Assembly: GCA_016199985.1 (NCBI GenBank)
Contig: JACQFQ010000059.1
Coordinates: 43,788 to 107,787 of the forward strand
Direction: 5' to 3'
Source: Verrucomicrobiota bacterium
GTDB lineage: Bacteria; Verrucomicrobiota; Verrucomicrobiia; Limisphaerales; UBA11320
DNA length: 64,000 nt
Made by a program: the position numbers and the translations under genes. The stretch's first letter is position 1. Each line of letters starts with the position of its first letter. The notes under the pieces were generated by a model, which was given only the letters and a program-made list of their open reading frames with translations, made no database searches and was not told the DNA's origin. Below, piece by piece: positions 34,066 through 42,619 of the stretch.

Positions 34066-35880
34066 TCAGTCGGGTTGAGGTTCGAACGTGCGCGCGATGC
34101 TCCGATGCGGCTGCGCCAGGCGATCGAGCAGGTAGTTGCCGATCGCCAAATAGTCCATCTCCGTGTTGATGAAGCAGCGATACGCGTCATCCGGAGTGCA
34201 CACGATCGGCTCCCCGCGCACATTGAAGGAGGTGTTTACCAGCAGTCCGCAGCCCGTCACGGCCTCGAATTGTTCGAGCAAGGCGTAGAACTTCGGATTC
34301 TGCTCCCGCGTGAGCGTTTGGATCCTTGCGCTGTGGTCCACGTGGGTGACGGCGGGAATCTCCGATCGGATCTGCTTGAGGCGGTCCAATCCCGTGGTCG
34401 TCGGGTCGGTTGCGCGACGCAGTGATTCCTTCACCGGCGCGACGAGCAGCATGTAGGGGCTGTCCGCGTCCAGGTCGAAGTAGTCGGACACGCGCTCTCG
34501 CCGAACGATCGGAGCGAAGGGGCGGAAGGATTCCCGGAACTTCACTTTGAGGTTCATCACCGACTGCATCCTGGAGGATCGGGCGTCGCCGATGATGGAA
34601 CGGTTGCCCAGGGCCCGTGGGCCGAACTCCATCCGGCCTTGCACCCATCCGATCACTTTCTCCTGCGTCAGCAGCTCCGCGGTGCGGCGGAGCAGGGTGG
34701 TGTCGTCGAGTCGCTCGAACACAGCGCCGTGGCGCTCCAGAACCTCGCGGATGGCTTCATCCGAAAACTCAGGACCGAGCAGCGACGCCTGCATGGAGTC
34801 GCGGGCCGGGCGGGGGCGGGATCGGGCCTCGTCGGTGGAGTGCCAGAGTTGGAGCGCGGCTCCCAGGGCGCCGCCCGCGTCGCCCGCCGCGGGCTGGATC
34901 CAGAGTTGGTCGAAGACGCCCTCGCGGTGCAGTTTTCCGTTCGCGACGCAGTTGAGCGCCACGCCGCCGGCCATGCAGAGCCTCGACATGCCCGTGGTCT
35001 TGCGGGCGTGCCGGGCCAGCCGCAGGATCACGTCCTCGGTCACCGCCTGGATCGATCGCGCGATGTGCAGAAAGCGCTCCTCCATCGGCGCCTCGGGGGA
35101 TCGAGGAGGGCCGCCAAAGATCTGTCGAAACCGATCGTTGTCCATCGTGAACCCGTCGAGAAAGCCGAAGCAATCGAGGTCCAGCCAGAAGGAGCCATCG
35201 GGCTTCACATCGATGAGATGATCGTAGATGGCTTGGGTGTATCGCGGCTCGCCGTAGGGAGCCAGGCCCATGAGCTTGTACTCGCCGGAATTGATCCGGA
35301 AGCCGCAGTAGGCGGTGAACGTGGAGTAGAGGAGGCCGAGGGAGTGGGGGAATCGGATCTCGGACAGGATCTCGATCGCGTGGCCGCGTCCAACGCCCAA
35401 AGTCGTCGTGGCCCATTCTCCGACGCCGTCGACGGTCAGAATCGCGGACTCGTTGAAGGGAGATGGGTAGAACGCGCTGGCGGCATGCGCCTTGTGGTGT
35501 TCGGTGAAGCAGACGCGGCAGCTCTCGGCGCCGGGACCCAGTTCTTCGATGAGGGTCCGACGCAGGTTCAGCTTCTCACCGAGCCAGGTCGGAAGGACCT
35601 TGGGGAATGTGGTCAAGCCCCGGGGGGCGACGGCAAGATAGGCCTCCAGCAGCCGGTCGAATTTCGTGATGGGCTTGTCGTAGAAAACGACGGCGTCCAG
35701 CTGATCGACGCGGATCCCCGCCTGGGCGAGGCAGAAGTCAACGGCGTGCCTGGGAAAGCGCTCATCGTTCTTTTTGCGCGAGAATCGCTCCTCCTGCGCG
35801 GCGGCCAGAATCTCCCCGTCGCGGACGAGGGCGGCGGCCGAGTCGTGGTAGTAGGCGGAGATGCCAAGGATGTGTCGCAT
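34066..35880 (-). CDS. NodU/CmcH-family carbamoyltransferase
   Basis: 604 residues. N-terminal domain begins 'ILGISAYYHDSAAALVRDG' with 'AAAQEERFSRKKND', the family's opening; metal-site 'TEHHKAHAASAFYPS' (H128/H129/H132 region) and 'LTVDGVGEW' (D151). The C-terminal YrdC-like/carbamoyltransferase domain has 'GRMEFGPRALGNRSIIGDARS', 'HVDHSARIQT' and 'LVNTSFNVRGEPIV'. Relatives O-carbamoylate small molecules (nodulation factor, cephamycin, saxitoxin intermediate) from carbamoyl phosphate and ATP. In environmental genomes the same enzyme accompanies surface-polysaccharide genes. Here it stands between a DUF5989 protein and an SxtJ protein, the typical three-gene module, and no biosynthetic gene is close, so the substrate is unknown. 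Confidence 0.9.
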   Translation of the reverse strand: MRHILGISAYYHDSAAALVRDGEILAAAQEERFSRKKNDERFPRHAVDFCLAQAGIRVDQLDAVVFYDKPITKFDRLLEAYLAVAPRGLTTFPKVLPTWLGEKLNLRRTLIEELGPGAESCRVCFTEHHKAHAASAFYPSPFNESAILTVDGVGEWATTTLGVGRGHAIEILSEIRFPHSLGLLYSTFTAYCGFRINSGEYKLMGLAPYGEPRYTQAIYDHLIDVKPDGSFWLDLDCFGFLDGFTMDNDRFRQIFGGPPRSPEAPMEERFLHIARSIQAVTEDVILRLARHARKTTGMSRLCMAGGVALNCVANGKLHREGVFDQLWIQPAAGDAGGALGAALQLWHSTDEARSRPRPARDSMQASLLGPEFSDEAIREVLERHGAVFERLDDTTLLRRTAELLTQEKVIGWVQGRMEFGPRALGNRSIIGDARSSRMQSVMNLKVKFRESFRPFAPIVRRERVSDYFDLDADSPYMLLVAPVKESLRRATDPTTTGLDRLKQIRSEIPAVTHVDHSARIQTLTREQNPKFYALLEQFEAVTGCGLLVNTSFNVRGEPIVCTPDDAYRCFINTEMDYLAIGNYLLDRLAQPHRSIARTFEPQPD

Positions 35881-35915
35881 GCGGCCGGTAAGGGATCAGG
35901 AGCGCGGCGTCGAGG

Positions 35916-36068
35916 TTACAGAAACGGATACATCAACGGCGCGAGCACGGACCCGCCGCCAAAGAGGATCAGGGCGCCGAGCACGAGGAGCAGGAGCACC
36001 AGCGGCACCAGCCACCATTTCTTCTCCTGCTTCAGGAAGGCCCAGAATTCTTTGACCAGTTGCCACAT
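35916..36068 (-). CDS. DUF5989-family small membrane protein
   Basis: 50 residues from the ATG at 36068, starting MWQLVKEFWAFLKQEKKWWL and continuing with a single hydrophobic helix (about 21-40) and ending 'GGSVLAPLMYPFL'. The 'EFWxFLxxxKKWWLxP' start, length and place directly before a NodU-type carbamoyltransferase identify DUF5989. A longer open frame (start 36143) is less likely because the extra 25 residues do not belong to the family. It lies 35 bases upstream of the carbamoyltransferase and is the first gene of the module. Function unknown; presumably a membrane partner of SxtJ or the transferase. Confidence 0.85.
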   Translation of the reverse strand: MWQLVKEFWAFLKQEKKWWLVPLVLLLLVLGALILFGGGSVLAPLMYPFL

Positions 36069-36102
36069 GCGATGCGTTCGACGCTTTTGTTCGTGTTCGC
36101 GA

Positions 36103-36131
36103 CTTATAGGCCCGCCAAGAGAGGCGAGCAA
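36103..36131 (-). promoter_or_regulatory. candidate sigma-70 promoter for the DUF5989-carbamoyltransferase-SxtJ unit
   Basis: On the minus strand TTGCTC, 17-base spacer, TATAAG; the -10 matches TATAAT in five of six positions, the -35 only in TTG. It ends 35 bases upstream of the DUF5989 ATG. Confidence 0.35.
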
Positions 36132-36395
36132 ACGGAAAGCCACCAGCCGGCGAGACGGCGCCGGATGGTTCTATCGGCCGCTTCGAGCGCGATCCTTGGG
36201 GAAAAGGGGCCACAGTGTCCATAGAGGAGACACTCCGGCGCCTTGAGGGGCCGGGGTTGAATTTCAGCCGGAGGATTGCCGATGGAATGCGTGGCCTTGG
36301 CTTGTCCCCGGGCGTTGGACACGAATGCCTGTCGGCATCCGCAACGTCTCCCTCAGGAATCGAGGATCGAGTCGAGCGTCGGCGCAGGAAAGTAT

Positions 36396-37604
36396 ATGCC
36401 ATCCTTTGTTTATATCGCACGCGAGTCCGGAAGCGGTCGGGAGATCAAGGCCACCATCGATGCCTCCACGGAGCAGGCCGCGATCTCCACGCTCCTCAAC
36501 AAGAATCTTCTCGTCGTCTCCATTCAGGAGAAGGTGAGCAAGAAGGGGAAGACCGGGGGAGGGTCGGTGGGTCTCCAGGACCTCGTCGTCTTCACGCGCC
36601 AGCTGGCCACGATGCTCGAGGCGGGTCTCGCGATGGTTCAGTCGCTGCAGGCCCTCGCGGAGCAAACCTCCAACAAGGTGATGCGCGATGTCATCAAGGA
36701 TGTCACGACACGCGTCGAGGGCGGCGACGGTTTCTCGGAGGCGCTCGCGAAGCACCCCAAGGTTTTCAACAAGCTGTATGTCTGCATGGTCGGCGCCGGC
36801 GAGCGCGGCGGCTTGCTGGCCGAGATCCTCGGACGGCTCGCCACGTATTTGGAAAACACCGCGCGCCTTCACAAGAAGGTGAAGTCCGCGATGATGTATC
36901 CCATCGGCGTCACCCTGGTCGCGCTGGGCATCACGATATTCCTTCTCGTGAAAGTGGTGCCGGTCTTCGGCGAGATCTACGCGGGATTCGGATCCAAGCT
37001 GCCCGGCCCCACGCAAAGCCTGATCGATTTCAGCCTCTGGCTGCAGAAGTGGATCTACGTGCTCCTCCCCGCGGTCGTCCTGTCGATCTACGGATGGTTG
37101 ATGTGGATCAAGACTCCCAAGGGCCGGGAGTTCTGGGACAAATACCGCATCCGGCTTCCGATGTTCGGGCATATCGCGCACAAGATCTGTCTTGCCCGTT
37201 TCGCGCGAACCCTGGCGTCGATGGTGCGCAGCGGCGTTCCGATCCTCGAGGTGCTCAACATCGTGGCCAACACCTGCGGCAACGTGATCATGGAAAAGGC
37301 GATTCGCTCGGCTTCCTCCGACATTGAGCAGGGCGAGGGGATGTCGCAGGCGATCCAGAAGCATCCCATCTTCCCCTCGATGGTCATCCGCATGATGACC
37401 GCCGGCGAGCAAACCGGCAAAGTCGACCAGATGCTCGAGCGCGTGGCGGATTTCTACGACGACGAGGTGGAGACAATCCTCTCGGGCCTCACTTCGCTGA
37501 TCGAGCCGTTGCTGATCGTGTTTCTCGGCACCACGGTCGGCGGGATCGCGGTTTGCATGTTCCTTCCGATCTTCAAGATGTCGGAAATCGTGAACGCGCA
37601 CTGA
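36396..37604 (+). CDS. type II secretion / type IV pilus inner-membrane platform protein (GspF/PilC family)
   Basis: 402 residues from the ATG at 36396, preceded by an AGGA-type ribosome site. Two copies of the T2SSF domain: residues about 60-185 ('FTRQLATMLEAGLAMVQSLQALAEQ', 'AGERGGLLAEILGRLATYLEN') and about 265-390 ('FARTLASMVRSGVPILEVLNIVAN', 'AGEQTGKVDQMLERVADFYDDEV'), each ending in a hydrophobic hairpin; three membrane segments in total. This is the platform protein that works with a PilB/GspE ATPase to assemble pilins or pseudopilins. No other pilus or secretion gene is adjacent, which is common in this group where pil genes are dispersed. A strong terminator follows the stop codon. 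Confidence 0.92.
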   Translation: MPSFVYIARESGSGREIKATIDASTEQAAISTLLNKNLLVVSIQEKVSKKGKTGGGSVGLQDLVVFTRQLATMLEAGLAMVQSLQALAEQTSNKVMRDVIKDVTTRVEGGDGFSEALAKHPKVFNKLYVCMVGAGERGGLLAEILGRLATYLENTARLHKKVKSAMMYPIGVTLVALGITIFLLVKVVPVFGEIYAGFGSKLPGPTQSLIDFSLWLQKWIYVLLPAVVLSIYGWLMWIKTPKGREFWDKYRIRLPMFGHIAHKICLARFARTLASMVRSGVPILEVLNIVANTCGNVIMEKAIRSASSDIEQGEGMSQAIQKHPIFPSMVIRMMTAGEQTGKVDQMLERVADFYDDEVETILSGLTSLIEPLLIVFLGTTVGGIAVCMFLPIFKMSEIVNAH

Positions 37605-37634
37605 TCCGAAGGGTTGCCCCGTCGGAGTGTTTCG

Positions 37635-37675
37635 AAGGCGCCAGGTTCCCCAGCCTGGCGCCTTCCCTTTTTTTT
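37635..37675 (+). terminator. rho-independent terminator after the GspF/PilC gene
   Basis: Perfect 11-base-pair stem AAGGCGCCAGG / CCTGGCGCCTT with an eight-base loop, followed by CCC and eight T. It separates the GspF/PilC gene from the aldolase gene downstream. Confidence 0.93.
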
Positions 37676-37760
37676 GGTTGTGTGCGCTTCCCCTCTCCTT
37701 AACATGCCCGCTCGCTTGAACCTGGCGGTCGACTGTGCGCCGGGCAAACGGGTAAGAACT

Positions 37761-38726
37761 ATGCCACTGACACACACACGCGATCTTTTTTCGAAGGCTC
37801 TCAAGGGCAAATACGCCCTCGGCGCCTTCAACGTCAACAACATGGAGCTGCTCCAAGCCATCATCGAGGCCTGCGAGGAGGAGAAGGCTCCCGTGATGCT
37901 CCAGATTTCCAAGGGGGCTCGACAGTACGCCAATCCGGTGTACCTCAAGAAGCTGATTGAGGCGGCAGTCAGCCTTTCCACCATCCCCATCGCGGTTCAC
38001 CTGGACCACGGCGACACCTTCGAGCTCTGCAAGGAGTGCATTGACGAGGGCTTCACCAGCGTGATGATCGACGCCAGCCACGAGCCCTTCGAAAAGAACG
38101 TCGAGATTTGCCGCAAAGTGGTCGACTATGCGCACAAGCACAACTGCGTGGTCGAGGGCGAGCTGGGACATCTGGTCGGGGCCCAGTTCGACGAGGGCGA
38201 AGAGGGCGGGGGGTTCTCCAGCGGAGGGCACTACACGCACCCCGAGGAGGCCGTTAAATTTGTTCGCGAGTCCGGCGTGGATTCCCTCGCGGTTGCGATC
38301 GGCAATTCGCACGGCGCCTACAAGTTCGCCGGCGAGCAGCATCTCGACCTGGAGCGGCTCAAGGCGATCAAGGCGTCGCTTATGGACGCGGGACTGGGCG
38401 ACTATCCCCTGGTGCTTCACGGCGCGTCCAGCGTGCCCAAGGATCTGGCGGCGCAGATCAACAAGTACGGCGGCAACATGGGTGAAAACACCGCAGGCGT
38501 GCCGGAGTCGGACATCGAGGTCGCCCGCCGCACGGGCTGCACCAAGGTGAACATCGACACCGATCTTCGCATGGCGATGACGGCAGGGATCCGAAAAGTT
38601 CTCTGGGAAAACCCCAAGGAATTCGATCCGCGCAAGTATCTCGCCCCGGCCCGCAAGATGGTGAAGGAGCTCGTGCGCCACAAGGTGAAGAACGTGCTTT
38701 GCTGCGCAGGCCGCGCCTTTGATTGA
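37761..38726 (+). CDS. fba: class II fructose-bisphosphate aldolase
   Basis: 321 residues from the ATG at 37761. Zinc-dependent aldolase: 'GAFNVNNMELLQAIIEA', 'VHLDHGD' (metal His), 'SVMIDASHEPFEKNVEICRKVV', 'VEGELGHLVG' (metal Glu region), 'AIGNSHGAYKF' (metal His) and 'LVLHGASSVP' (metal His, phosphate site). It resembles the Bacillus-type FBA family and cleaves fructose-1,6-bisphosphate to DHAP and glyceraldehyde-3-phosphate; a related ketose-bisphosphate substrate cannot be excluded. Its TGA overlaps the ATG of the xylonate dehydratase gene (TGATG), so the two are translationally coupled. Preceded by the terminator at 37635. Confidence 0.92.
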   Translation: MPLTHTRDLFSKALKGKYALGAFNVNNMELLQAIIEACEEEKAPVMLQISKGARQYANPVYLKKLIEAAVSLSTIPIAVHLDHGDTFELCKECIDEGFTSVMIDASHEPFEKNVEICRKVVDYAHKHNCVVEGELGHLVGAQFDEGEEGGGFSSGGHYTHPEEAVKFVRESGVDSLAVAIGNSHGAYKFAGEQHLDLERLKAIKASLMDAGLGDYPLVLHGASSVPKDLAAQINKYGGNMGENTAGVPESDIEVARRTGCTKVNIDTDLRMAMTAGIRKVLWENPKEFDPRKYLAPARKMVKELVRHKVKNVLCCAGRAFD

Positions 38727-40675
38727 TGCTGGACTCCCGGCTGGTCGAAGCTTCGAACGCGGACGTCTATCGCGTCCGAACCAAAGCCCCGGGGCCCCGC
38801 GGCGAGCTGCCGCTAACGCCCGAGATGCTGCGGGATCGCCCAAGCGGCGATCTCTTCGGCCTCACCCAGAACGTGGGCATGGGCTGGGATCCTAGCGAGG
38901 CGGGCCGCAAGCCTTTCCTTATCCTCAGCACCGTCGGAGGCCTTCGCGGCGCGGACGGTCGCCCCATCGCTCTCGGATACCACACCGGACACTGGGAGCT
39001 GGGACTCCAGGTTCAGGAGGCGGCCGAGGAAATCCGACGCCTGGGAGCGGTGCCCTTCGCTGGCTACTGCTCTGATCCCTGCGACGGGCGAACCCAGGGA
39101 ACCGAGGGGATGTTCGACAGCCTCCCGTATCGGAACGACGCGGCGATCGTGTTCCGAAGGTTGATTCGTTCGCTGCCCGTTCGCGCGGGAGTCATCGGCG
39201 TCGCGACCTGCGACAAAGGGCTCCCGGCGATGATGATGGCTTTGGCGGGCGTTCCGGACCTGCCCTCCGTTATTGTTCCTGGCGGCGTGACATTGCCCCC
39301 GGAGGATGGGGAGGACGCCGGGAAGGTCCAGACGCTTGGCGTTCGATTCGCGCACGGGATGGTCTCCCTGCAGGAGGCCTCCGAGCTGGGCTGCAGGGCC
39401 TGCGCTTCGCCGGGAGGCGGATGCCAATTCCTGGGAACCGCCGCCACGTCGCAGGTCGTCGGCGAGGCCTTGGGGATGTCCCTGCCCCATTCCGCTCTCG
39501 CCCCGTCCGGCCAGCCGGTATGGCTGGATCTCGCGACGCGTTCGGCGCGCGCCGTGGTGGCCCTGCACGAGAAGGGGATCCGGATGCGCGATATCCTCTC
39601 CGCCGGCAGCATCCACAACGCGATGACGATCCATGCCGCGTTTGGGGGATCCACAAATCTCCTGCTCCACATCCCCGCGATCGCCCATGCCGCCGGTTTG
39701 CCAAGGCCGCGCGTGGAGGATTGGATCGAGATCAATCGCAGGACGCCAAGATTGGTCGACGTGCTGCCCAATGGGCCGACCTTCCATCCGACCATCCGCG
39801 CGTTTCTTGCGGGAGGAGTGCCCGAAGTGATGCTTCATCTGCGCAACCTCGGATTGCTCGACACCCAGGCCCTGACCGTCACCGGGCAATCCGTCGGGGA
39901 GAACCTGGATTGGTGGGAGAAGTCGGAGCGACGAAGCCGCTTCCGAGCGGCCTTGATGGAGCAGGACGGCGTTTCTCCGGATGACGTGATCCTGGCTCCC
40001 CAAAAGGCAAAGGAACGCGGTCTCACCAGCACCGTCACCTTTCCCCGAGGAAACCTCGCGCCGGAGGGTTCGGTGATCAAGAGCACTTCGATCGATCCGT
40101 CGGTCGTGGACGCGGATGGCGTCTACCGGCATGAAGGACCTGCGAAGGTCTTCGTCTCCGAGCGCGCCGCCATCGAGGCTATCAAGGCGGGCGGCGTCTG
40201 TTCCGGCGATGTGCTTGTCCTGATGGGATGCGGACCCATGGGCACTGGGATGGAGGAAACCTATCAGCTGACCTCCGCTCTCAAACATCTGCCTTTCGGG
40301 AAACATGTGGCATTGATCACGGACGCCCGCTTCTCGGGGGTATCCACAGGCGCGTGCATCGGACATATCGGCCCCGAGGCTCTTGCGGGCGGCCCATTGT
40401 CCCGGGTGAGAACGGGCGATCTGGTCCGGATCGTGATTGATCGGAATCGAATGGAAGGCGCCGTTGATGTCGTGGGCCTCGGGGGCTGCGCGGTTTCGGC
40501 GGACAAGGTCGCCGAAGCCCTTGCGACACGGCTCCCCCATCCAGAAATGAGGGAACACCCCAAGCTCCCGGCTGACACCCGTGTCTGGGCAGCTTTGCAA
40601 GGGGTGAGCGGGGGCGCCTGGGGCGGGTGCGTCTACGATCCGGAGTCCATCATCCGGGCCCTCTCGCGGGCCTGA
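38726..40675 (+). CDS. yjhG: D-xylonate dehydratase (YjhG/YagF family)
   Basis: 649 residues from the ATG at 38726 (a TTG at 38723 would add one residue). IlvD/Edd superfamily, but the 'DVYRVRTKAPGPRGELPLT' start, 'RPSGDLFGLTQNVGMGW', 'SDPCDGRTQGTEGMFDSLPYRND', 'CDKGLPAMMMALA', 'ASPGGGCQFLGTAATSQVV' (Fe-S cysteine) and 'ITDARFSGVSTGACIGHIGPEALAGGP' follow the E. coli YjhG/YagF D-xylonate dehydratases along the whole length. It dehydrates D-xylonate to 2-keto-3-deoxy-D-xylonate, the first step of the Dahms pathway after lactone opening. Coupled to fba by TGATG. The dedicated keto-acid aldolase (YjhH/YagE) is not in the window. Confidence 0.92.
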   Translation: MLDSRLVEASNADVYRVRTKAPGPRGELPLTPEMLRDRPSGDLFGLTQNVGMGWDPSEAGRKPFLILSTVGGLRGADGRPIALGYHTGHWELGLQVQEAAEEIRRLGAVPFAGYCSDPCDGRTQGTEGMFDSLPYRNDAAIVFRRLIRSLPVRAGVIGVATCDKGLPAMMMALAGVPDLPSVIVPGGVTLPPEDGEDAGKVQTLGVRFAHGMVSLQEASELGCRACASPGGGCQFLGTAATSQVVGEALGMSLPHSALAPSGQPVWLDLATRSARAVVALHEKGIRMRDILSAGSIHNAMTIHAAFGGSTNLLLHIPAIAHAAGLPRPRVEDWIEINRRTPRLVDVLPNGPTFHPTIRAFLAGGVPEVMLHLRNLGLLDTQALTVTGQSVGENLDWWEKSERRSRFRAALMEQDGVSPDDVILAPQKAKERGLTSTVTFPRGNLAPEGSVIKSTSIDPSVVDADGVYRHEGPAKVFVSERAAIEAIKAGGVCSGDVLVLMGCGPMGTGMEETYQLTSALKHLPFGKHVALITDARFSGVSTGACIGHIGPEALAGGPLSRVRTGDLVRIVIDRNRMEGAVDVVGLGGCAVSADKVAEALATRLPHPEMREHPKLPADTRVWAALQGVSGGAWGGCVYDPESIIRALSRA

Positions 40676-41100
40676 CCCATTCTCTCCGAGCCCATCGGAG
40701 CCGATCGCTTCAGCTCCATTCTCCCTGTGCGACTTCTCTTTGGGGACAGAAATGTGCCACTGTGCCACTTTGGCAGTGTCTCATCCATGCTTCGGCCCCC
40801 TGCCTGACTAGGAAGTTTCGTCACCCTCCACGGCCTTGAGAGATGGGCAAGATGGTTTAGCGGGAGTTCGCTTGATATGTTTTGGGTTGTTTTCGCGTCG
40901 AAGGTGACGATTGCCTGGCTGGCGTGTCTGGGTTTCTGGGACTTGTCAGCCAGCGGGCGTGGCGGGAACGGTTCTAAGCCCCTGGCATTGGAAATGGTGT
41001 AGCCCGTTGCCCGTGACGAACACCGGGATGCCAGGATGGGAGATCTTGATAGCTGGCAATCCGTCACTCGGAAGCGGCCAACAGAAGACCTAGTGCCTTT
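40676..41100. other. gap between xylonate dehydratase and sigma factor genes
   Basis: No gene seen. A weak hairpin (cactgtgcca ... tggcagtg, about 40753-40780) lacks a T run, so it is not called a terminator. The sigma factor promoter should lie here but was not picked out. Confidence 0.4.
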
Positions 41101-42138
41101 ATGAAACTTTTCAACCGAAGCAACCCACGTAAAGCAAAGAGTCCCAGGACGGTCCTGCCCGCCTCCCCGCGAGGTCGGCATCGCGAGAGCGCGTTGAAGG
41201 TGGCGGCGCCACTTCAGCCCCAGTCGATTGGGACGAACGTCGTGAACCTCTTCGCCGAACCCCCAAGTCCACCGGTCGTACCTCAGCCCGCGTGGGCGCC
41301 GGCTTATTCCCGGAGGGATGCGTTCGACATTTACCTTCGCGAGATTGGCCAGACTCCGCTCCTCACCCCAGCGCAGGAAGTGGCGCTCGCCCGACGTGTG
41401 CAAAGCGGCGATCCCGAGGCGCGCGAGCAAATGATCAAGGCGAACTTGCGGCTCGTAGTGAAGATTGCCCGCGAGTATGAGGGCCTTGGCGTGCCGCTGC
41501 TCGATTTGATCAGCGAGGGGAACATGGGACTGATGAAAGGCGTGGAACGCTTCGATCCTGACAAGGGCGCGAAGCTCAGCACCTACGCGGCCTGGTGGAT
41601 CAAGCAAAACATCCGTCGTGCGCTGGATAATCAGTCGAAGACCGTTCGTCTGCCTTCCCACGTTCTGGAGAAGCGCGCCCAGATCCGCCAAGTCGAGGCG
41701 AAGCTTCTTGAGGTTCTGAAGCGCGAGCCGAACGACACGGAGATCGCGCGCGAGCTCGGGCTGGATCCAGGCTGGGTGCGTCACTACCGACAGGCGCTGA
41801 TCACGGCGAGCTCCTTTGACGCCCCCCTCGGGTCGGATGAGGACGCCAGCCGTCTCCTCGATGTGGTGCCGGATCCTTCGGCGACGGACCCCTCCGAGGA
41901 AGCCTCATCCCAGGCCGATGGCGATTTGGTTCGCGAGGTTCTCGACACCCTCAACGACCGTGAGCAGGAGATCCTTCGATTGCGGTTCGGCCTTGCGGGC
42001 GATGATGAACGGACCTTGGAGCAGATCGGCGAGCAGTTCGGCCTGACCCGCGAGCGGATCCGCCAAATCCAGGAGAGGGCGCTGCACAAAATGCGGGCGC
42101 GGATCGAGCAGCGGGAGTCGACGGCGATGCCGGCCTAG
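41101..42138 (+). CDS. RNA polymerase sigma-70 factor (primary/RpoD-like, short form)
   Basis: 345 residues. Region 1.2 'FDIYLREIGQTPLLTPAQE' (about 74-92), region 2 'NLRLVVKIAREYEGLG', 'LLDLISEGNMGLMKGVERFDPDKG' with the -10 recognising 'STYAAWWIKQNIRRAL' (2.4), region 3, and region 4 'LNDREQEILRLRFGL' with HTH 'TLEQIGEQFGLTRERIRQIQ'. The 70-residue N-terminus is basic and replaces region 1.1. Group 1 or 2 sigma-70; the short length argues for a group 2 (RpoD-like accessory or stationary-phase) factor or the compact primary factor of this lineage. It ends 9 bases from the convergent yqeY-like gene. Confidence 0.9.
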   Translation: MKLFNRSNPRKAKSPRTVLPASPRGRHRESALKVAAPLQPQSIGTNVVNLFAEPPSPPVVPQPAWAPAYSRRDAFDIYLREIGQTPLLTPAQEVALARRVQSGDPEAREQMIKANLRLVVKIAREYEGLGVPLLDLISEGNMGLMKGVERFDPDKGAKLSTYAAWWIKQNIRRALDNQSKTVRLPSHVLEKRAQIRQVEAKLLEVLKREPNDTEIARELGLDPGWVRHYRQALITASSFDAPLGSDEDASRLLDVVPDPSATDPSEEASSQADGDLVREVLDTLNDREQEILRLRFGLAGDDERTLEQIGEQFGLTRERIRQIQERALHKMRARIEQRESTAMPA

Positions 42139-42147
42139 GAGGCCGCG

Positions 42148-42594
42148 TTAGGGAAGGAGTTTTGAGACGATCGTGCTGATGGTCTTCCCATCGGCACGTC
42201 CAGCGGCCTTGGCCTGGATGGCCTTCATCACCGGGCCCATGTCTTTCTTGGACGTGGCCCCGAGCTCCGCGATCGTGGACTGGACCAAGGCCTCCAGCTC
42301 CGCGGGCGAGAAGGCCTTAGGGAGCAGGGTTTCCAAAACAGTGATTTCAGCCGCTTCGCTCGCGGCCTGCTCCGCGCGTCCAGCCGCCTGGTACTGCTCG
42401 ATCGAGTCCCGACGCTTCTTGATCTCCCGCTGAACGGCTTGGATAACGTCCGCGTCGGGCAGTTGATCCACCTTCTTTTCGATCTGCATGTAGCCGAGGG
42501 CTGACTTCAGCAACCGGAGCGTGCCGAGCCGGCCAGCGTCTCTGGCGAGCATCGCGGCCTTGATTTCTTGCGAAACTCGATCTTGGAGGGACAT
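42148..42594 (-). CDS. GatB/YqeY-domain protein
   Basis: 148 residues from the ATG at 42594. All-helical YqeY family: 'LQDRVSQEIKAAMLARDAGR', 'LGTLRLLKSAL', 'KKRRDSIEQYQAAGR', then 'LPKAFSPAELEALVQ' and 'GPVMKAIQAKAAGRADGKTIS', which is the GatB-tail-like domain thought to touch tRNA. Common near sigma factor and primase genes in many bacteria; role probably in tRNA-related quality control, not proven. The gene follows the UVR-motif protein after 25 bases on the same strand. Longer upstream frames (to 42846) are antisense shadow and were dropped. Confidence 0.88.
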   Translation of the reverse strand: MSLQDRVSQEIKAAMLARDAGRLGTLRLLKSALGYMQIEKKVDQLPDADVIQAVQREIKKRRDSIEQYQAAGRAEQAASEAAEITVLETLLPKAFSPAELEALVQSTIAELGATSKKDMGPVMKAIQAKAAGRADGKTISTIVSKLLP

Positions 42595-42619
42595 GGATTG
42601 GCGGCGGGGGAGGGAGCGG

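Noticed and set aside
36264..38843. 859-codon open frame on the minus strand
   Set aside because: It lies exactly opposite gspF/pilC and fba, both with clear family motifs. Long antisense frames are expected in high-GC DNA and this one has no recognisable domain.
38813..40768. 651-codon minus-strand frame
   Set aside because: Antisense of the xylonate dehydratase, no family features.
40753..40780. Hairpin considered as terminator of yjhG
   Set aside because: Stem has a bulge and no T run.
41101..42138. Naming the sigma factor rpoD
   Set aside because: The protein lacks region 1.1 and is short, so primary versus group 2 status cannot be settled here.
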